Shown here: positions 1 to 9,206 of the stretch, piece after piece
Layout: every line of letters starts with the position of its first letter
Numbering within the stretch: position 1 is the stretch's first letter
Assembly (NCBI GenBank): GCA_023129655.1
Contig: JAGMBN010000007.1
Location: 1 to 23,935, forward strand
From: a bacterium
Lineage (GTDB): Bacteria; JAHJDO01
Length of the DNA: 23,935 bases
Direction: 5' to 3'
The notes under the pieces: model-generated
What the model was told of the DNA's origin: nothing
Databases searched by the model: none
What the model saw: only the letters and a program-made list of their open reading frames with translations
Made by a program: the position numbers and the translations under genes

Positions 1-2
1 CA

Positions 3-1793
3 GCTCTTATATCGTCTTTTGTTAACCTGATATTATCGGTTGCAAAATTTATATTGGCAGCTTATTCAGGCAGTATAGCTCTTCTTGCTCAGGCATGGGC
101 GTCTATATTTGACATACTTTCGTCATTTGTGCTTTTCGGCGCTCTTAGAATGGACAGAGCGGACGCTGCGGCAAGGAAGAAATCGGTTAATTCTCAGGAA
201 GACTACAGAGATACAGGTTCTATTTTTAAGGATGAAGGATTGTCTCAAAAGGAAAAACCTTCAGCTCGAAGACGGCTCTTCATCTCCAGATTAGAAGAAA
301 AAGTGGCTGTTGGAATTGGGCTTTCCCTTATTTTTATATCATATAAGATCTTTATGAAAATAATTCATCCTTCTTCTATTGTTATTCAAAATCCTATTCC
401 TGCGGCTTTTGTTATGGCTTTGCTGGCATTGGGTTCTTATCTTTTATCTAAATTTGAGGTGTATGTCGGAGAAAAGAGCAAATCACCAGGACTTATAGCG
501 GATGGCTATCACTCCAAGGTTGATATGTTTGGCTCAATATTAGTTGTTGTTGCGCTTCTGAGCGAACACCTTGGTTTTCACATTGACGGGATAGCAGCGG
601 TTGTAATTTGCGTAATTATATTTATTCATGCGCTGCACGTGCTTACAACAGCTATAAAAGCGTATATGCATCCGCAGGAAAAAAGTTATTTAAAGGATGC
701 TCAACAGCATGAAGACATATTGGTGATATTTATTAAAGAAAAACTGCCTTTATTAATGGATCGTTTGTATAGCGTGTTATCCGGAAAATTGCATCTGACC
801 GGCAATTATAATCAGAATAAAAAAGCATTAAACAAGATCATAATAGTTGTAGTTTTATTATTGACTGCGGGTATATATTTTTCTTCTGGAATATATATGC
901 TGAAGCCGCATGAAAAAGCGATTGTGGAGCGCTTTGGGAGACCGCTGAATATTGATAAACCTGTTCTGCCCGGTCTTCATTACGCTCTCCCTTTACCTAT
1001 TGACAGAATTAACAGAATAGACACTGAGAGAATAAGACGGATAAGCATTGGCTATAAGGCTGCTAAAGACTATCAATTAATATTGTGGACAAATGTTCAT
1101 TATAAAGAAGAATTGCCTTTTCTAACAGGAGAGAACAGTTTTCTGGATCTAAGCATGAATGTTCATTACAGAATTAAGAATATATATAATTTTTTATACA
1201 AGAATTCGTCTCCTGATGTCCTAATGGAGGAGCTTGCCAATACTATATTGACGAACACTCTGTCAAGAAGAAAATTCTTTCCAACAATTACCGTTGACAG
1301 GGAAGGACTTGAAAATGATATTTTGGAAACTCTCCAGAGAAAACTTGATGAATTTAAAACGGGGATAGAGATAGAAGGAATACATTTCAGAGACATCCAT
1401 CCTCCTACAGCTATTGCTGCGGCTTTTGAGGATGTTGTAAGTGCTCAGGAGGATTATGAAACGTATATTCATAAAGCGAAAGGCTACGAAAACAAGGTAA
1501 TTCCTCATGCCAGAGCTACAAAGGTTAAGATGAAAAACCAAGCTGCTGCTTACAGAAACAATGTTCTGGCAAAGAGCAAGGGAGAATCCGGAAGGTTTCT
1601 CAAACAGCAGGCTGCGTATAGAAAACATCCTGACATTACAGAAACACGTCTTTATATAGAAGGAATGGAAGAGGTTCTGCCTGACGTTCAGAAGTTCATC
1701 ATATGTCCTAAAGAGGGAGAAAAGGTTTCGGACATCTGGTTTTTTCAGGGCAGTCAAGCGGACATTTCCACAATAATCAGAGAGGAGAAATAA
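3..1793 (+). CDS. CDF-like membrane domain fused to HflK-like SPFH protein (5' end outside window)
   Basis: The frame is open from base 3, and the residues before the first possible start (TTG at 54) already read like CDF transmembrane helix 1, so the true start lies upstream. Numbering from that TTG, residues 1-205 hold about five hydrophobic helices with CDF-type signatures (SIALLAQAW at 7-15, GLIADGYHSKVD at 146-157). A second part follows: a single helix at about 261-280, then a band-7/SPFH domain (HEKAIVERFGRPL at 286-298) and an Ala/Glu-rich helical tail, as in HflK, which with HflC regulates the FtsH membrane protease. The helix-5 HxxxD metal site is kept (H153, D157), but in helix 2 the equivalent first ligand is A16 before D20, and the loop 33-78 lacks the usual HPYGHGKAE-like motif. 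Cation transport is therefore doubtful; the CDF part may be a membrane scaffold. The HflC-like gene follows 3 bases after the stop. Confidence 0.82.
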   Translation, partial: ALISSFVNLILSVAKFILAAYSGSIALLAQAWASIFDILSSFVLFGALRMDRADAAARKKSVNSQEDYRDTGSIFKDEGLSQKEKPSARRRLFISRLEEKVAVGIGLSLIFISYKIFMKIIHPSSIVIQNPIPAAFVMALLALGSYLLSKFEVYVGEKSKSPGLIADGYHSKVDMFGSILVVVALLSEHLGFHIDGIAAVVICVIIFIHALHVLTTAIKAYMHPQEKSYLKDAQQHEDILVIFIKEKLPLLMDRLYSVLSGKLHLTGNYNQNKKALNKIIIVVVLLLTAGIYFSSGIYMLKPHEKAIVERFGRPLNIDKPVLPGLHYALPLPIDRINRIDTERIRRISIGYKAAKDYQLILWTNVHYKEELPFLTGENSFLDLSMNVHYRIKNIYNFLYKNSSPDVLMEELANTILTNTLSRRKFFPTITVDREGLENDILETLQRKLDEFKTGIEIEGIHFRDIHPPTAIAAAFEDVVSAQEDYETYIHKAKGYENKVIPHARATKVKMKNQAAAYRNNVLAKSKGESGRFLKQQAAYRKHPDITETRLYIEGMEEVLPDVQKFIICPKEGEKVSDIWFFQGSQADISTIIREEK

Positions 1794-1796
1794 CAA

Positions 1797-2690
1797 ATGA
1801 AAGCAGGAAACAAGTTTTTAATAATAATGCTTATAGTTATTGTAGGTCTGTCATTTCTAGTCTTTTATAAGGTTGATGAGAGAGAACATGTTGTCATTAC
1901 TCAGTTCGGACACCCTGTTAAAACTATTACCGAGCCTGGTCTTTACTATAAATGGCCTGATCCTGTTCAGACAGTTAACAGGTTTGAAAAAAGACTAATG
2001 CTTTATAAAACCAGATTGATTGAATATCTTACACAGGACAAAAAAAATATAATTGTGCAGTGTTTTGTATGTTGGAGAATTGATGATCCTTTGGAATTTT
2101 TCCAGGCGGTAGGAAACAATACAAGCGCTGCAACAAATATTAATGATATTGTTTGCGCTCAACTTGGAAGCATTTTTGGTAATTATGAAATGTCATCGAT
2201 AATATCAACGGAAAAAGATGTCGTAAAGATCAGCGAGATAGAAAAAGCCATAACAAAGAACAGCAACAAAAAAACTATGGATTCCTACGGCATTGAAATA
2301 AAAGAGGTAGGAATATGCCGGCTCGCATTGCCACAGGATAATGTTGAGAGCGTATATAAAAGGATGAAGTCTGAAAGAGAGTCAATTGCAAACAAATACC
2401 GCGCGGAAGGCAAAGAGAAGGCGGATATAATAAGATCCGAAGCGAATAAAGTTCAGAGCAACATACTCTCCGAAGCGTATAAAGATGCCGAGATCATAAG
2501 GGGAGAGGGAGATGCTGCCGCTACAAAAATATATGCGGAAGCGTTTGAAAAGGACTCTGCATTTTACAGATTTATAAGAACTTTGGAATCTTACAAAAGG
2601 ATAATTGATGATAAAACCACAGTTGTTCTTTCATCTAAATCCGATCTGTTCAAATATCTCAACAAAAAAACAGACAAGGATAGTAAATAG
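1797..2690 (+). CDS. hflC: HflC-like SPFH/band-7 membrane protein
   Basis: This 297-residue protein has one N-terminal membrane helix (about 7-25), then an SPFH domain beginning VDEREHVVITQFGHPVKT. Next comes a charged helical stretch with the HflC-type pattern of repeated Ala/Glu segments (YRAEGKEKADIIRSEA, RGEGDAAATKIYAEAF), and FYRFIRTLESYKRI near the end. Length and layout match HflC of the FtsH-associated HflKC complex. The ATG follows AGAGGAGAAA at 1781-1790. The upstream fused gene ends 3 bases before, and the downstream HflK-like gene overlaps its stop by one base, so the three are surely cotranscribed. No ftsH is in the window, so partnership with FtsH is known for the family, not shown here. 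Confidence 0.87.
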   Translation: MKAGNKFLIIMLIVIVGLSFLVFYKVDEREHVVITQFGHPVKTITEPGLYYKWPDPVQTVNRFEKRLMLYKTRLIEYLTQDKKNIIVQCFVCWRIDDPLEFFQAVGNNTSAATNINDIVCAQLGSIFGNYEMSSIISTEKDVVKISEIEKAITKNSNKKTMDSYGIEIKEVGICRLALPQDNVESVYKRMKSERESIANKYRAEGKEKADIIRSEANKVQSNILSEAYKDAEIIRGEGDAAATKIYAEAFEKDSAFYRFIRTLESYKRIIDDKTTVVLSSKSDLFKYLNKKTDKDSK

Positions 2691-3658
2691 TGGATAAAGA
2701 CAGCAGAAATTTTACTGAACTAAAAAAGGATATTCTATCCGCTTTTTCGGCAGATACTAATAAATTATGCCGTTGGTTTGCTATGCTGCTATTCGGTATA
2801 TACCTGCTCTCAGGCATATATATTGTAAAAATAAATGAAGTTGGACTTGTCAAGCGGTTTGGGAAAGTGATACGGGAGAACGTTGAGTCCGGCATTCACT
2901 ATCGTATGCCGTGGCCAATAGACGAAGTTGATAAGGTTAGGATCAAAGAAGTTATGAGAACAGAGCTTTCATTCTGGTCGGATAAGGCAGGAGAAGACAT
3001 ACTTCCGTCTTACTGCGTAACTGGGGACAAAAATATAGTGCATCTTAAGATAGTTGTTAATTATCAGATAAAAGGACCAAAGAGCTTTTTATATGAAATT
3101 TATAATTCAAAGAAGATCCTTGAAAATTCCATGTATTCAGCTATGGTTGATGCGATTTCCAAGGTAAATGTTGATGATATTCTTACTATAGCCAAGCATA
3201 GATTTCAACAGGACACTATGCGTCTATGCCAGGAAAGGTTGAATTTTCTAAGAACAGGTTTAGAGATAAAGTCAGTGGAACTTAAGAATATAGAGCCTCC
3301 GTCAAAAGTTCTTCCAATGTTCAAGGATGTGGTCAATGCCAGAGAAGACGCTTCAACCATGATCCACGACGCAGAATCATATTCCAACAAGATAATTCCA
3401 AATGCGCAGGCAGAGGCCGCAAAAACAATCAGTCAGGCGCAGGCGTATAAGATAAAGAAGATAGCTTATGCGCAGGGAGAGACAAATAAATTCCTGAAGA
3501 TATTGGAGGAGTATAAGAAAGCAGAGGATATTACGGAGTTTAGGCTGCATGTGGAGACCTTGGAGAAAGTCATGCCAAAAGCAAAAAAATATATCACAGG
3601 TTCGGACACAAACGATAAAGAAATAGCAAATACAAAGTTTTTTATAAACTCACCCTAA
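2690..3658 (+). CDS. hflK: HflK-like SPFH/band-7 membrane protein
   Basis: A 322-residue protein with a short cytosolic lead, one membrane helix (about 30-48) and an SPFH domain starting KINEVGLVKRFGKVI. The helical C-terminal part contains VVNAREDASTMIHDAESY and Ala/Gln-rich repeats, the HflK pattern, and it closely parallels the SPFH half of the fused first gene (GFP-like phrases such as FxDVVxAxED and IIPxAxA occur in both), so the two are paralogues. The GTG start overlaps the HflC-like stop (TAGTG) with AAGGA at 2676-2680 at proper spacing. Its last codons and stop lie inside a palindromic repeat. The order HflK, HflC, HflK is unusual because the standard operon has one of each. Confidence 0.85.
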   Translation: MDKDSRNFTELKKDILSAFSADTNKLCRWFAMLLFGIYLLSGIYIVKINEVGLVKRFGKVIRENVESGIHYRMPWPIDEVDKVRIKEVMRTELSFWSDKAGEDILPSYCVTGDKNIVHLKIVVNYQIKGPKSFLYEIYNSKKILENSMYSAMVDAISKVNVDDILTIAKHRFQQDTMRLCQERLNFLRTGLEIKSVELKNIEPPSKVLPMFKDVVNAREDASTMIHDAESYSNKIIPNAQAEAAKTISQAQAYKIKKIAYAQGETNKFLKILEEYKKAEDITEFRLHVETLEKVMPKAKKYITGSDTNDKEIANTKFFINSP

Positions 3659-3680
3659 CCCTCTCTTGGAAAGAGAGGGA
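3649..3680. repeat. Palindromic repeat spanning the end of the third SPFH gene
   Basis: Perfect 9-bp arms CCCTCTCTT (3659-3667) and AAGAGAGGG (3671-3679) surround a 3-base loop. The left flank, CTCACCCTAACCCTCTC, matches from memory a palindromic repeat family scattered through many bacterial genomes. The element supplies the last codons and the TAA stop of the preceding gene. There is no T-run on the plus strand after it, so it is not a classical terminator. Confidence 0.6.
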
Positions 3681-3694
3681 AAAAGGAATTGTTC

Positions 3695-4174
3695 ATGAAT
3701 AAAGCAGCGATATATCCTGGAACTTTTGATCCCGTAACTCACGGGCATGTTGATCTTATCAAAAGAGGCACTAAGATATTTGATAGATTAATTGTTACGG
3801 TTGCGCATAATCCTGATAAAAATCCTCTTTTTACAGTTTCTGAAAGAGTGGATATGTTAAAGGAAATCACAAAGGATATGCATAATGTAGAAGTTGATGA
3901 CTTTGGCGGGCTTCTTGTTGATTATGCGCGCATTAAAGGAGCAAATGTTGTTTTAAGAGGTGTTCGCGCATTTTCAGATTTCGAGTATGAATTCCAGATG
4001 GCTTTAACCAACAGGAAGTTAGCCTCAGAAACAGAGACAATATTTATGATGCCGAATGAATCCTTTTCTTATGTCAGCTCCCGTACTATAAAACAAATTG
4101 CATCAATGAACGGAGATATCTCCAAATTTGTTCCGGAAGTTGTGCAAGAATATCTGAAGAAGAAATTAAAATAA
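3695..4174 (+). CDS. coaD: Phosphopantetheine adenylyltransferase
   Basis: This enzyme transfers AMP from ATP to 4'-phosphopantetheine to form dephospho-CoA, the penultimate step of coenzyme A synthesis, in the cytosol. The N terminus carries the nucleotidyltransferase signature YPGTFDPVTHGHVDLIKRG (the TxGH-type site), followed by VVLRGVRAFSDFEYEFQMA and a C-terminal SSRTIKQIA segment that corresponds to the second ATP-binding signature. At 159 residues it has the usual family length. I chose ATG 3695, 7 bases after AAAAAGGA, over an in-frame TTG at 3689. It sits between the SPFH genes and a glycosidase gene, and is probably expressed with one of them. Confidence 0.97.
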   Translation: MNKAAIYPGTFDPVTHGHVDLIKRGTKIFDRLIVTVAHNPDKNPLFTVSERVDMLKEITKDMHNVEVDDFGGLLVDYARIKGANVVLRGVRAFSDFEYEFQMALTNRKLASETETIFMMPNESFSYVSSRTIKQIASMNGDISKFVPEVVQEYLKKKLK

Positions 4175-4201
4175 ATTGGACAGCCTGAATGGAGGAGTGT
4201 T

Positions 4202-7200
4202 ATGCACACATTAGAAAAAGAAGTTAAAAAGGCATTGTCTGCAGTGTTATCATTATCACAGCAGACAAAGATTGATTTATCAATGATAACATCAGAGTTA
4301 AATGAGCAGCTCAACAGTTTGAAAACAGCCAAACTTGATAAAAAGGCCTTGAGTAATATCGCCTATAATGCCCGTTTGGCAATACCACGTGGACAATTCT
4401 TGGTAAAGTTGACTTTGAAGGGTAGATTGTTCCAATGTAGCCAGCAGTTGCAGAGATGTAAAACCTTATCTAAGTTCTTAAAGGCTGATCGGTCTCTTTT
4501 TGGATACATTTCAGGAATTAACCGAAAGATTCAGGAAGCCTTAATCAATTTAGATAAGGACTTGTCAAAATGTACGAAAGTATTGGAGCAAGTCCAACAT
4601 GAGCTAATTGTAACTGAAGACAAATTATCTACATTAGGGCGAGCTAATAATAATCTAATCTGGATTGTTATTCCTGAGGATAGGAATGAACTAATAGATT
4701 TTGGAGCAAGGTCACTTCAAGAAGCATTACTGAGAAAGGGATACTCTGCTATAATTGCAAATAGTAGAGATTGTTTAATAAACCATGTGGTAATATCTCA
4801 GTTATTGCCAGAAAATATCCAGTATTCAAAGAAAGATTTTCCAAAAATAAAGCAGAGTATAACCAATGAAAGTTTTGTATTAAGAAAGATACAGCAGACA
4901 AATAAGTTTGTAGTTACAATTAGTAGTAAGACACCTACTGGCGTAATGTATGGATGTATAGGGCTAATTGATCAACTGGTTAGCAGAAATCTGGAAGAAA
5001 TAGATGAGGTGACAAGTACCCCCAAAATGAGACTTCGAGGGACAGGGTTTTTGATTCCTGTTGAAGGAAAAGATAAAATAGGCCACCAAACTGCTATATT
5101 TCCCACTATTCATTCGGAATGGTTCTATGATGCAGAAATGTGGCAAAGGCTTTTTACGCGAATGGCGTATAGCAGGATGAATTGGCTTATTATGTATCAC
5201 CTTCATCCTTTTCCTTATATCACAAGGCTAGACTGTTTTCCTGAAGGAAGGTTATCGTCCATGGAATTCCTGGCAAAGAATATGGCAATGTTACATTATA
5301 TAATATCTGAAGGGAAGAAGTTTGGGGTTAATATTGCTATAACACATTGGAATATCTGGCTCCCGGATAGTTTTTGTGATGCTCATAATATTCCTCGCGG
5401 TTCACATCCCCGGACAGATTTAACTGAGGAATTTACAAGAGAGGCAGAAAAGGAACTGTTAAGAACTTATCCTGATTTAGCTGGGTTGGGTGCTGCTCCC
5501 AGCGAACATCTCCAGGGTAATGGAGGATTGTGGTTAGAGAATACATTAGCAGCTGCTGCTAAGCAAATTTGTGCTGAGACAGGAAAAGCGATTACACTTT
5601 TTCCCCGTACTTGGGGCCTAGGCGCCGCTCAACTTAAAGAAGGCCTTATGCCTTATAACGGAGAAATCTGGGTAAGTACGAAGTTCAATATAGAACATCT
5701 TGATATAACCACCTATCCTGGTATAGAGGTTAAAAATGCAGTGGATGTTGGAGGCGTTTCTACCTATTCAGGGATCGGGCCCAGCAATCTATTTCCACAT
5801 AGTTTTGGATCTCCTGAATTTATACATCAGTGCTGTTGTCATTTAGCAGAGGCAGGGGTAGAGGGTATTATGATACAGCCGCTACCCGTGGAGTCATGGC
5901 CATATACTCTGGATAAAGAACATCGGCATTTAAGGTATGGGTTTGACCGTAATTGGATTTGGTTTGAAGCATTTGGGAAATTTTCATGGAACCCGAAGGT
6001 AAATTTTGACCGACAATATTGGATATTGCGACTTACAGAAAGGTTTGGTTCTAAAGAGGCAGCTACTTATATTTATCAAGCTTTGAAACTATCTTCTAAG
6101 ATTCTACCTGCAGTAGTATCTGAATTTTGGATCTGTGCATGTAATCTGTATCGTCCCCAAATCAATGGCTATGCCGAAGGTACTGAGACGGGCACAGCGT
6201 CAGGGTGGATGAAGCCACGGTGGATAGATTTACGCGAGTTAACATATGCACCAGCACGGGTTTCGCCACTGTTTTGGGGAAAAGGTGCAGTTGTAACCAG
6301 TATTTCAGATTATGTTGTCCATCTTTTGCATGGTAAATCTCTCACCGAAAAGTTTACTCCTCAGCAGATACAGGAAAGGTTGACTACATGGTGCATTGAG
6401 GCAGAAAATCAGATAGGTTTGTCTACCCAATTTGTTATTAGAAATAAAATTGAATTTAACAGTATCAGAAAGGATATCAAGGCTCTTTATCATACAGGGC
6501 TTTTTTGGAGAGAGCGGATTGGTGCGGCTGTCAACCTTGAGCTTTACAATGTAACATCAAAAAAGTTTTATCTGGATATGGCAAAAGAATTTGCTAACAA
6601 AGCAATGAAACAATATCAGCTAATGATAAATTCAGTCACAAAACATTATGAACTTTCTACATTAGTTGATGGACTGGTGGGTTATATGGGCTTTTCTTCG
6701 GCAAATTTTTCCCGTCACTTGACAGATGAACTATTACCCCAAGGTCAAGAAGAGGTAAAAAATCTTCATAGAACATTTATTCCCGTTAATGGTGGTGCAA
6801 AAGCCTTCTTCCTTGGTTCTATGGGGACACTACGATTGCGTCGTGCCTTAGAGAATAAAATCTCTCAATCTTTTTCTAGCTATTTACTGCCAACCAACTT
6901 CTCAAAGTGCCGTTTGTTAGTTGTGGACTCGAACATGAATATCGCTTCGTTTAAAGAAAGAGCTAAGGAGATACTTAATTGGATTAAAGCCGGCGGATGT
7001 TTGGTGCTGTGGAGAATTAACAGTCGTTCAGGTGTAATGGCCGACTTCTTCCCATATCCTCTCAAGTTTAGCAACGATGGTACATATTCCTTTACATTTG
7101 CTGACCTAGAACATCCTCTTATTGGCAAATTTAAAGGACAAAAAATTAAATCCACTAATATTATGTCTATAGGTAGTAATGCAGTTAAGGAGTGCGCACC

Positions 7201-7378
7201 AGAGTGGAAAATCCTTTGTAAGTCAGAGGTTGGAGCTTACCTTTTAGAAAGCAGCTATGGTAAAGGTAAAATTGTAATTATGCAATGGAATACTCCGTTT
7301 TCAAACTCTTTTAGATACTGTCAGGAATTAGCCCGGAACATACTGAATTGGATAGGTTCAGTAAAAAAGAAGAAGTGA
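4202..7378 (+). CDS. Large GH67/GH20-like glycoside hydrolase with C-terminal GATase-like domain
   Basis: This 1058-residue protein has three parts. Residues 1-145 are helical and charged. From about 146 to 260 there is a small alpha/beta domain ending TPTGVMYGCIGLIDQL, a phrase typical of the N-terminal domain before alpha-glucuronidase (GH67) and hexosaminidase-like barrels. From about 276 a TIM-barrel-like region follows (MRLRGTGFLIPV, then NWLIMYHLHPFPY, AAPSEHL, LFPRTWGLG, and FEAFGKFSWNP, which resembles GH67). The last 155 residues (from about 902) look like a ThuA/GATase-type beta-alpha domain (CRLLVVDSN; LNWIKAGGCLVLW; GKGKIVIMQW). No signal peptide or lipobox is seen, so it probably acts in the cytosol. 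The ATG follows a strong TGGAGGAG at 4190-4197, 27 bases after coaD. The exact family and catalytic acids are not certain. Confidence 0.6.
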   Translation: MHTLEKEVKKALSAVLSLSQQTKIDLSMITSELNEQLNSLKTAKLDKKALSNIAYNARLAIPRGQFLVKLTLKGRLFQCSQQLQRCKTLSKFLKADRSLFGYISGINRKIQEALINLDKDLSKCTKVLEQVQHELIVTEDKLSTLGRANNNLIWIVIPEDRNELIDFGARSLQEALLRKGYSAIIANSRDCLINHVVISQLLPENIQYSKKDFPKIKQSITNESFVLRKIQQTNKFVVTISSKTPTGVMYGCIGLIDQLVSRNLEEIDEVTSTPKMRLRGTGFLIPVEGKDKIGHQTAIFPTIHSEWFYDAEMWQRLFTRMAYSRMNWLIMYHLHPFPYITRLDCFPEGRLSSMEFLAKNMAMLHYIISEGKKFGVNIAITHWNIWLPDSFCDAHNIPRGSHPRTDLTEEFTREAEKELLRTYPDLAGLGAAPSEHLQGNGGLWLENTLAAAAKQICAETGKAITLFPRTWGLGAAQLKEGLMPYNGEIWVSTKFNIEHLDITTYPGIEVKNAVDVGGVSTYSGIGPSNLFPHSFGSPEFIHQCCCHLAEAGVEGIMIQPLPVESWPYTLDKEHRHLRYGFDRNWIWFEAFGKFSWNPKVNFDRQYWILRLTERFGSKEAATYIYQALKLSSKILPAVVSEFWICACNLYRPQINGYAEGTETGTASGWMKPRWIDLRELTYAPARVSPLFWGKGAVVTSISDYVVHLLHGKSLTEKFTPQQIQERLTTWCIEAENQIGLSTQFVIRNKIEFNSIRKDIKALYHTGLFWRERIGAAVNLELYNVTSKKFYLDMAKEFANKAMKQYQLMINSVTKHYELSTLVDGLVGYMGFSSANFSRHLTDELLPQGQEEVKNLHRTFIPVNGGAKAFFLGSMGTLRLRRALENKISQSFSSYLLPTNFSKCRLLVVDSNMNIASFKERAKEILNWIKAGGCLVLWRINSRSGVMADFFPYPLKFSNDGTYSFTFADLEHPLIGKFKGQKIKSTNIMSIGSNAVKECAPEWKILCKSEVGAYLLESSYGKGKIVIMQWNTPFSNSFRYCQELARNILNWIGSVKKKK

Positions 7379-7388
7379 GGTAATTTAA

Positions 7389-7451
7389 ATGGACATATAC
7401 CGGAGAGCCATTAAAGAGATAATTAACCATATTTATGATATTAACTACTAG
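7389..7451 (+). CDS. Short ORF between two glycosidase genes (20 residues)
   Basis: The ORF reads MDIYRRAIKEIINHIYDINY and follows a GAGG site at 7376-7379 that overlaps the stop of the preceding gene, at a spacing that could support translation. It fills most of the 94-base gap and may couple translation of the two glycosidase genes, or be the remnant of a lost gene. I recognise no homologue. In such AT-rich DNA a 20-codon ORF can also arise by chance. Confidence 0.3.
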   Translation: MDIYRRAIKEIINHIYDINY

Positions 7452-7472
7452 AAATAGGACTGATTATTTAAA

Positions 7473-9206
7473 ATGATGAAACTACCAAATATCTGGGGAG
7501 ATGGGCAAATATTTGCCTACTCTGGCATAGATGGAAAAACTGATTGGTACCATCCTTTTGTTGCTACTACTCTTTCTGATAGAATTGGTTTTAGATTCCA
7601 TCTTAAGAATTATCGGGAGTTATGGGGTAAGGCAGATAAGATTGATCGACAGGTGAACAATCTTGTTTGTTCTGACTGTATAGATGTGACTGTCTGTGTT
7701 AAAGGGAAAGGTGGTTTTAATATAAAATATATTTTTGTAAGTAATGATATTATAATTGGTGAGACGTATTCTGAAATACCTCCAGTTACTATAGCTGCTG
7801 ATATAGTGAAAGTTAAGTTTTTAGACAAATTAACTCTTCAGTCTAGTGATGATGAATATACTGCTCTGGCTTGGGGACAAAATGACAAAAGGATAAAATT
7901 TAGTTATGCCTTTGACTCTGTATGTATAGAAAATGCTATTCGTAAAGCTAAACAAGCGCTAAATCTTGATTTAAACAAGGAACATAAGAAAAAGATAAAA
8001 TTTTTCCAGAATTTACCCAAATTTAGGTTTCAAGATAGTATTTCAGAAAAGACTTATTACAAGGCATTTTCTGTGCTTAAGGCAAATACCGAATCTCCAC
8101 AAGGAAATATAAAGTTTCACTGGACTACACCAGATAGGTTTCCTCATCGTGATATGTGGCTTTGGGATTCTGCTTTTCATTCGCTGGCATACAAACACAT
8201 TAGTTCGTCCCTAGGAAAAAATGCAATTAAAGCAGTTCTTTTTACTCAGAGACGAGATGGATTTATTCCTCATCGGATGACTCCTAAGCCTAAAAATGAT
8301 TCGAGTATTACACAGCCTCCTATTCTTTCATGGGCAGTATGGGATGTATATAATTTTAGTAAGAACAAAAATTTCTTAGCCCATGCCTATCCAAAACTCA
8401 AAAGATATATTTTATGGAACCTTAAAAATAGAGATAATAATAGAAATGGACTTTTAGAATGGTTAAAGAATGAAAGACAGACCACAAATCGTTGTGATGA
8501 ATCAGGTATGGATAACAGCCCCAGATTTGATCATAGGGGTTTAGATGATGCTGTTGACTTTAATTCCTTCATGGTAAACGAAATGAATTGTTTGGCTAAT
8601 ATAGTGGGAGTCTTAAACAAAAAAGATGATAAAAAGATGTGGATAGATAAAAGTAAAAGGTTAACATCTCTTATCAATAAATATCTATGGAGTAAAAAAG
8701 ATGGGTTTTATTATGATAGAAACTTAGAGAAAGGCTTAATCAAGATTAAGGCAATTTCTTCTTTTACTCCTTTATTTGCTAAAGTAGCAGATAAAAAGCA
8801 AGCAAAGGCCATAATAAAGCACTTAACTAATAAGAAAGAATTCTGGACTCCTTTTCCTGTTCCTAGCATTAGTCAGGATGAACCAAGTTTCTCAGATGAT
8901 ATGTGGCGTGGACCAATCTGGATAAACTATAATTATTTAATTATAGAAGGCCTCATGAGATATGGGTTTAAAGACATAGCCATGAAGATAGTTAAAAAGA
9001 CGCTTCAGCAAATTGCCTACTGGTATGAGAAGACCGGGCTTATCTATGAGTACTATGATCCTATGGCAAAGACCGATCCAGGATTGTTATATAGGAAAGG
9101 CAAAAACGTAGGTGCTATCCGTGATTATAATTGGTCAGCAGCACTCTTCATCCAACTTCTCTTTCTTTATAAACAATTAAATAATAATAAGGATATTCAG
9201 ATATGA
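7473..9206 (+). CDS. GH63-like (alpha/alpha)6-barrel glycosidase
   Basis: A 577-residue cytosolic protein with no signal peptide. Residues 1-175 look like a beta-rich N-terminal domain. The catalytic (alpha/alpha)6 barrel starts near 215 (PHRDMWLWDSAFHSLAY) and continues with DGFIPHRMTP and CDESGMDNSPRFD (about 340-352); the Asp of GMDN is the likely general acid, as in GH63 and the related GH37 trehalases. MWRGPIWINYNYLI and the Glu in YEYYDP (about 528) fit the other active-site half. The family removes alpha-linked glucose-type residues from oligosaccharides, but the substrate here is not known. The start has only a weak AGGA well upstream; ATG 7473 or 7476 are both possible. Its TGA overlaps the next ATG (ATGA). 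The DNA is very AT-rich (15 of 60 G+C in the line at 8641). Confidence 0.82.
   Translation: MMKLPNIWGDGQIFAYSGIDGKTDWYHPFVATTLSDRIGFRFHLKNYRELWGKADKIDRQVNNLVCSDCIDVTVCVKGKGGFNIKYIFVSNDIIIGETYSEIPPVTIAADIVKVKFLDKLTLQSSDDEYTALAWGQNDKRIKFSYAFDSVCIENAIRKAKQALNLDLNKEHKKKIKFFQNLPKFRFQDSISEKTYYKAFSVLKANTESPQGNIKFHWTTPDRFPHRDMWLWDSAFHSLAYKHISSSLGKNAIKAVLFTQRRDGFIPHRMTPKPKNDSSITQPPILSWAVWDVYNFSKNKNFLAHAYPKLKRYILWNLKNRDNNRNGLLEWLKNERQTTNRCDESGMDNSPRFDHRGLDDAVDFNSFMVNEMNCLANIVGVLNKKDDKKMWIDKSKRLTSLINKYLWSKKDGFYYDRNLEKGLIKIKAISSFTPLFAKVADKKQAKAIIKHLTNKKEFWTPFPVPSISQDEPSFSDDMWRGPIWINYNYLIIEGLMRYGFKDIAMKIVKKTLQQIAYWYEKTGLIYEYYDPMAKTDPGLLYRKGKNVGAIRDYNWSAALFIQLLFLYKQLNNNKDIQI

Noticed and set aside
1263..1796. 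177-codon ORF on the minus strand
   Set aside because: It lies within the SPFH half of the fused gene, shows no recognisable domain and has no gene-like neighbours on that strand.
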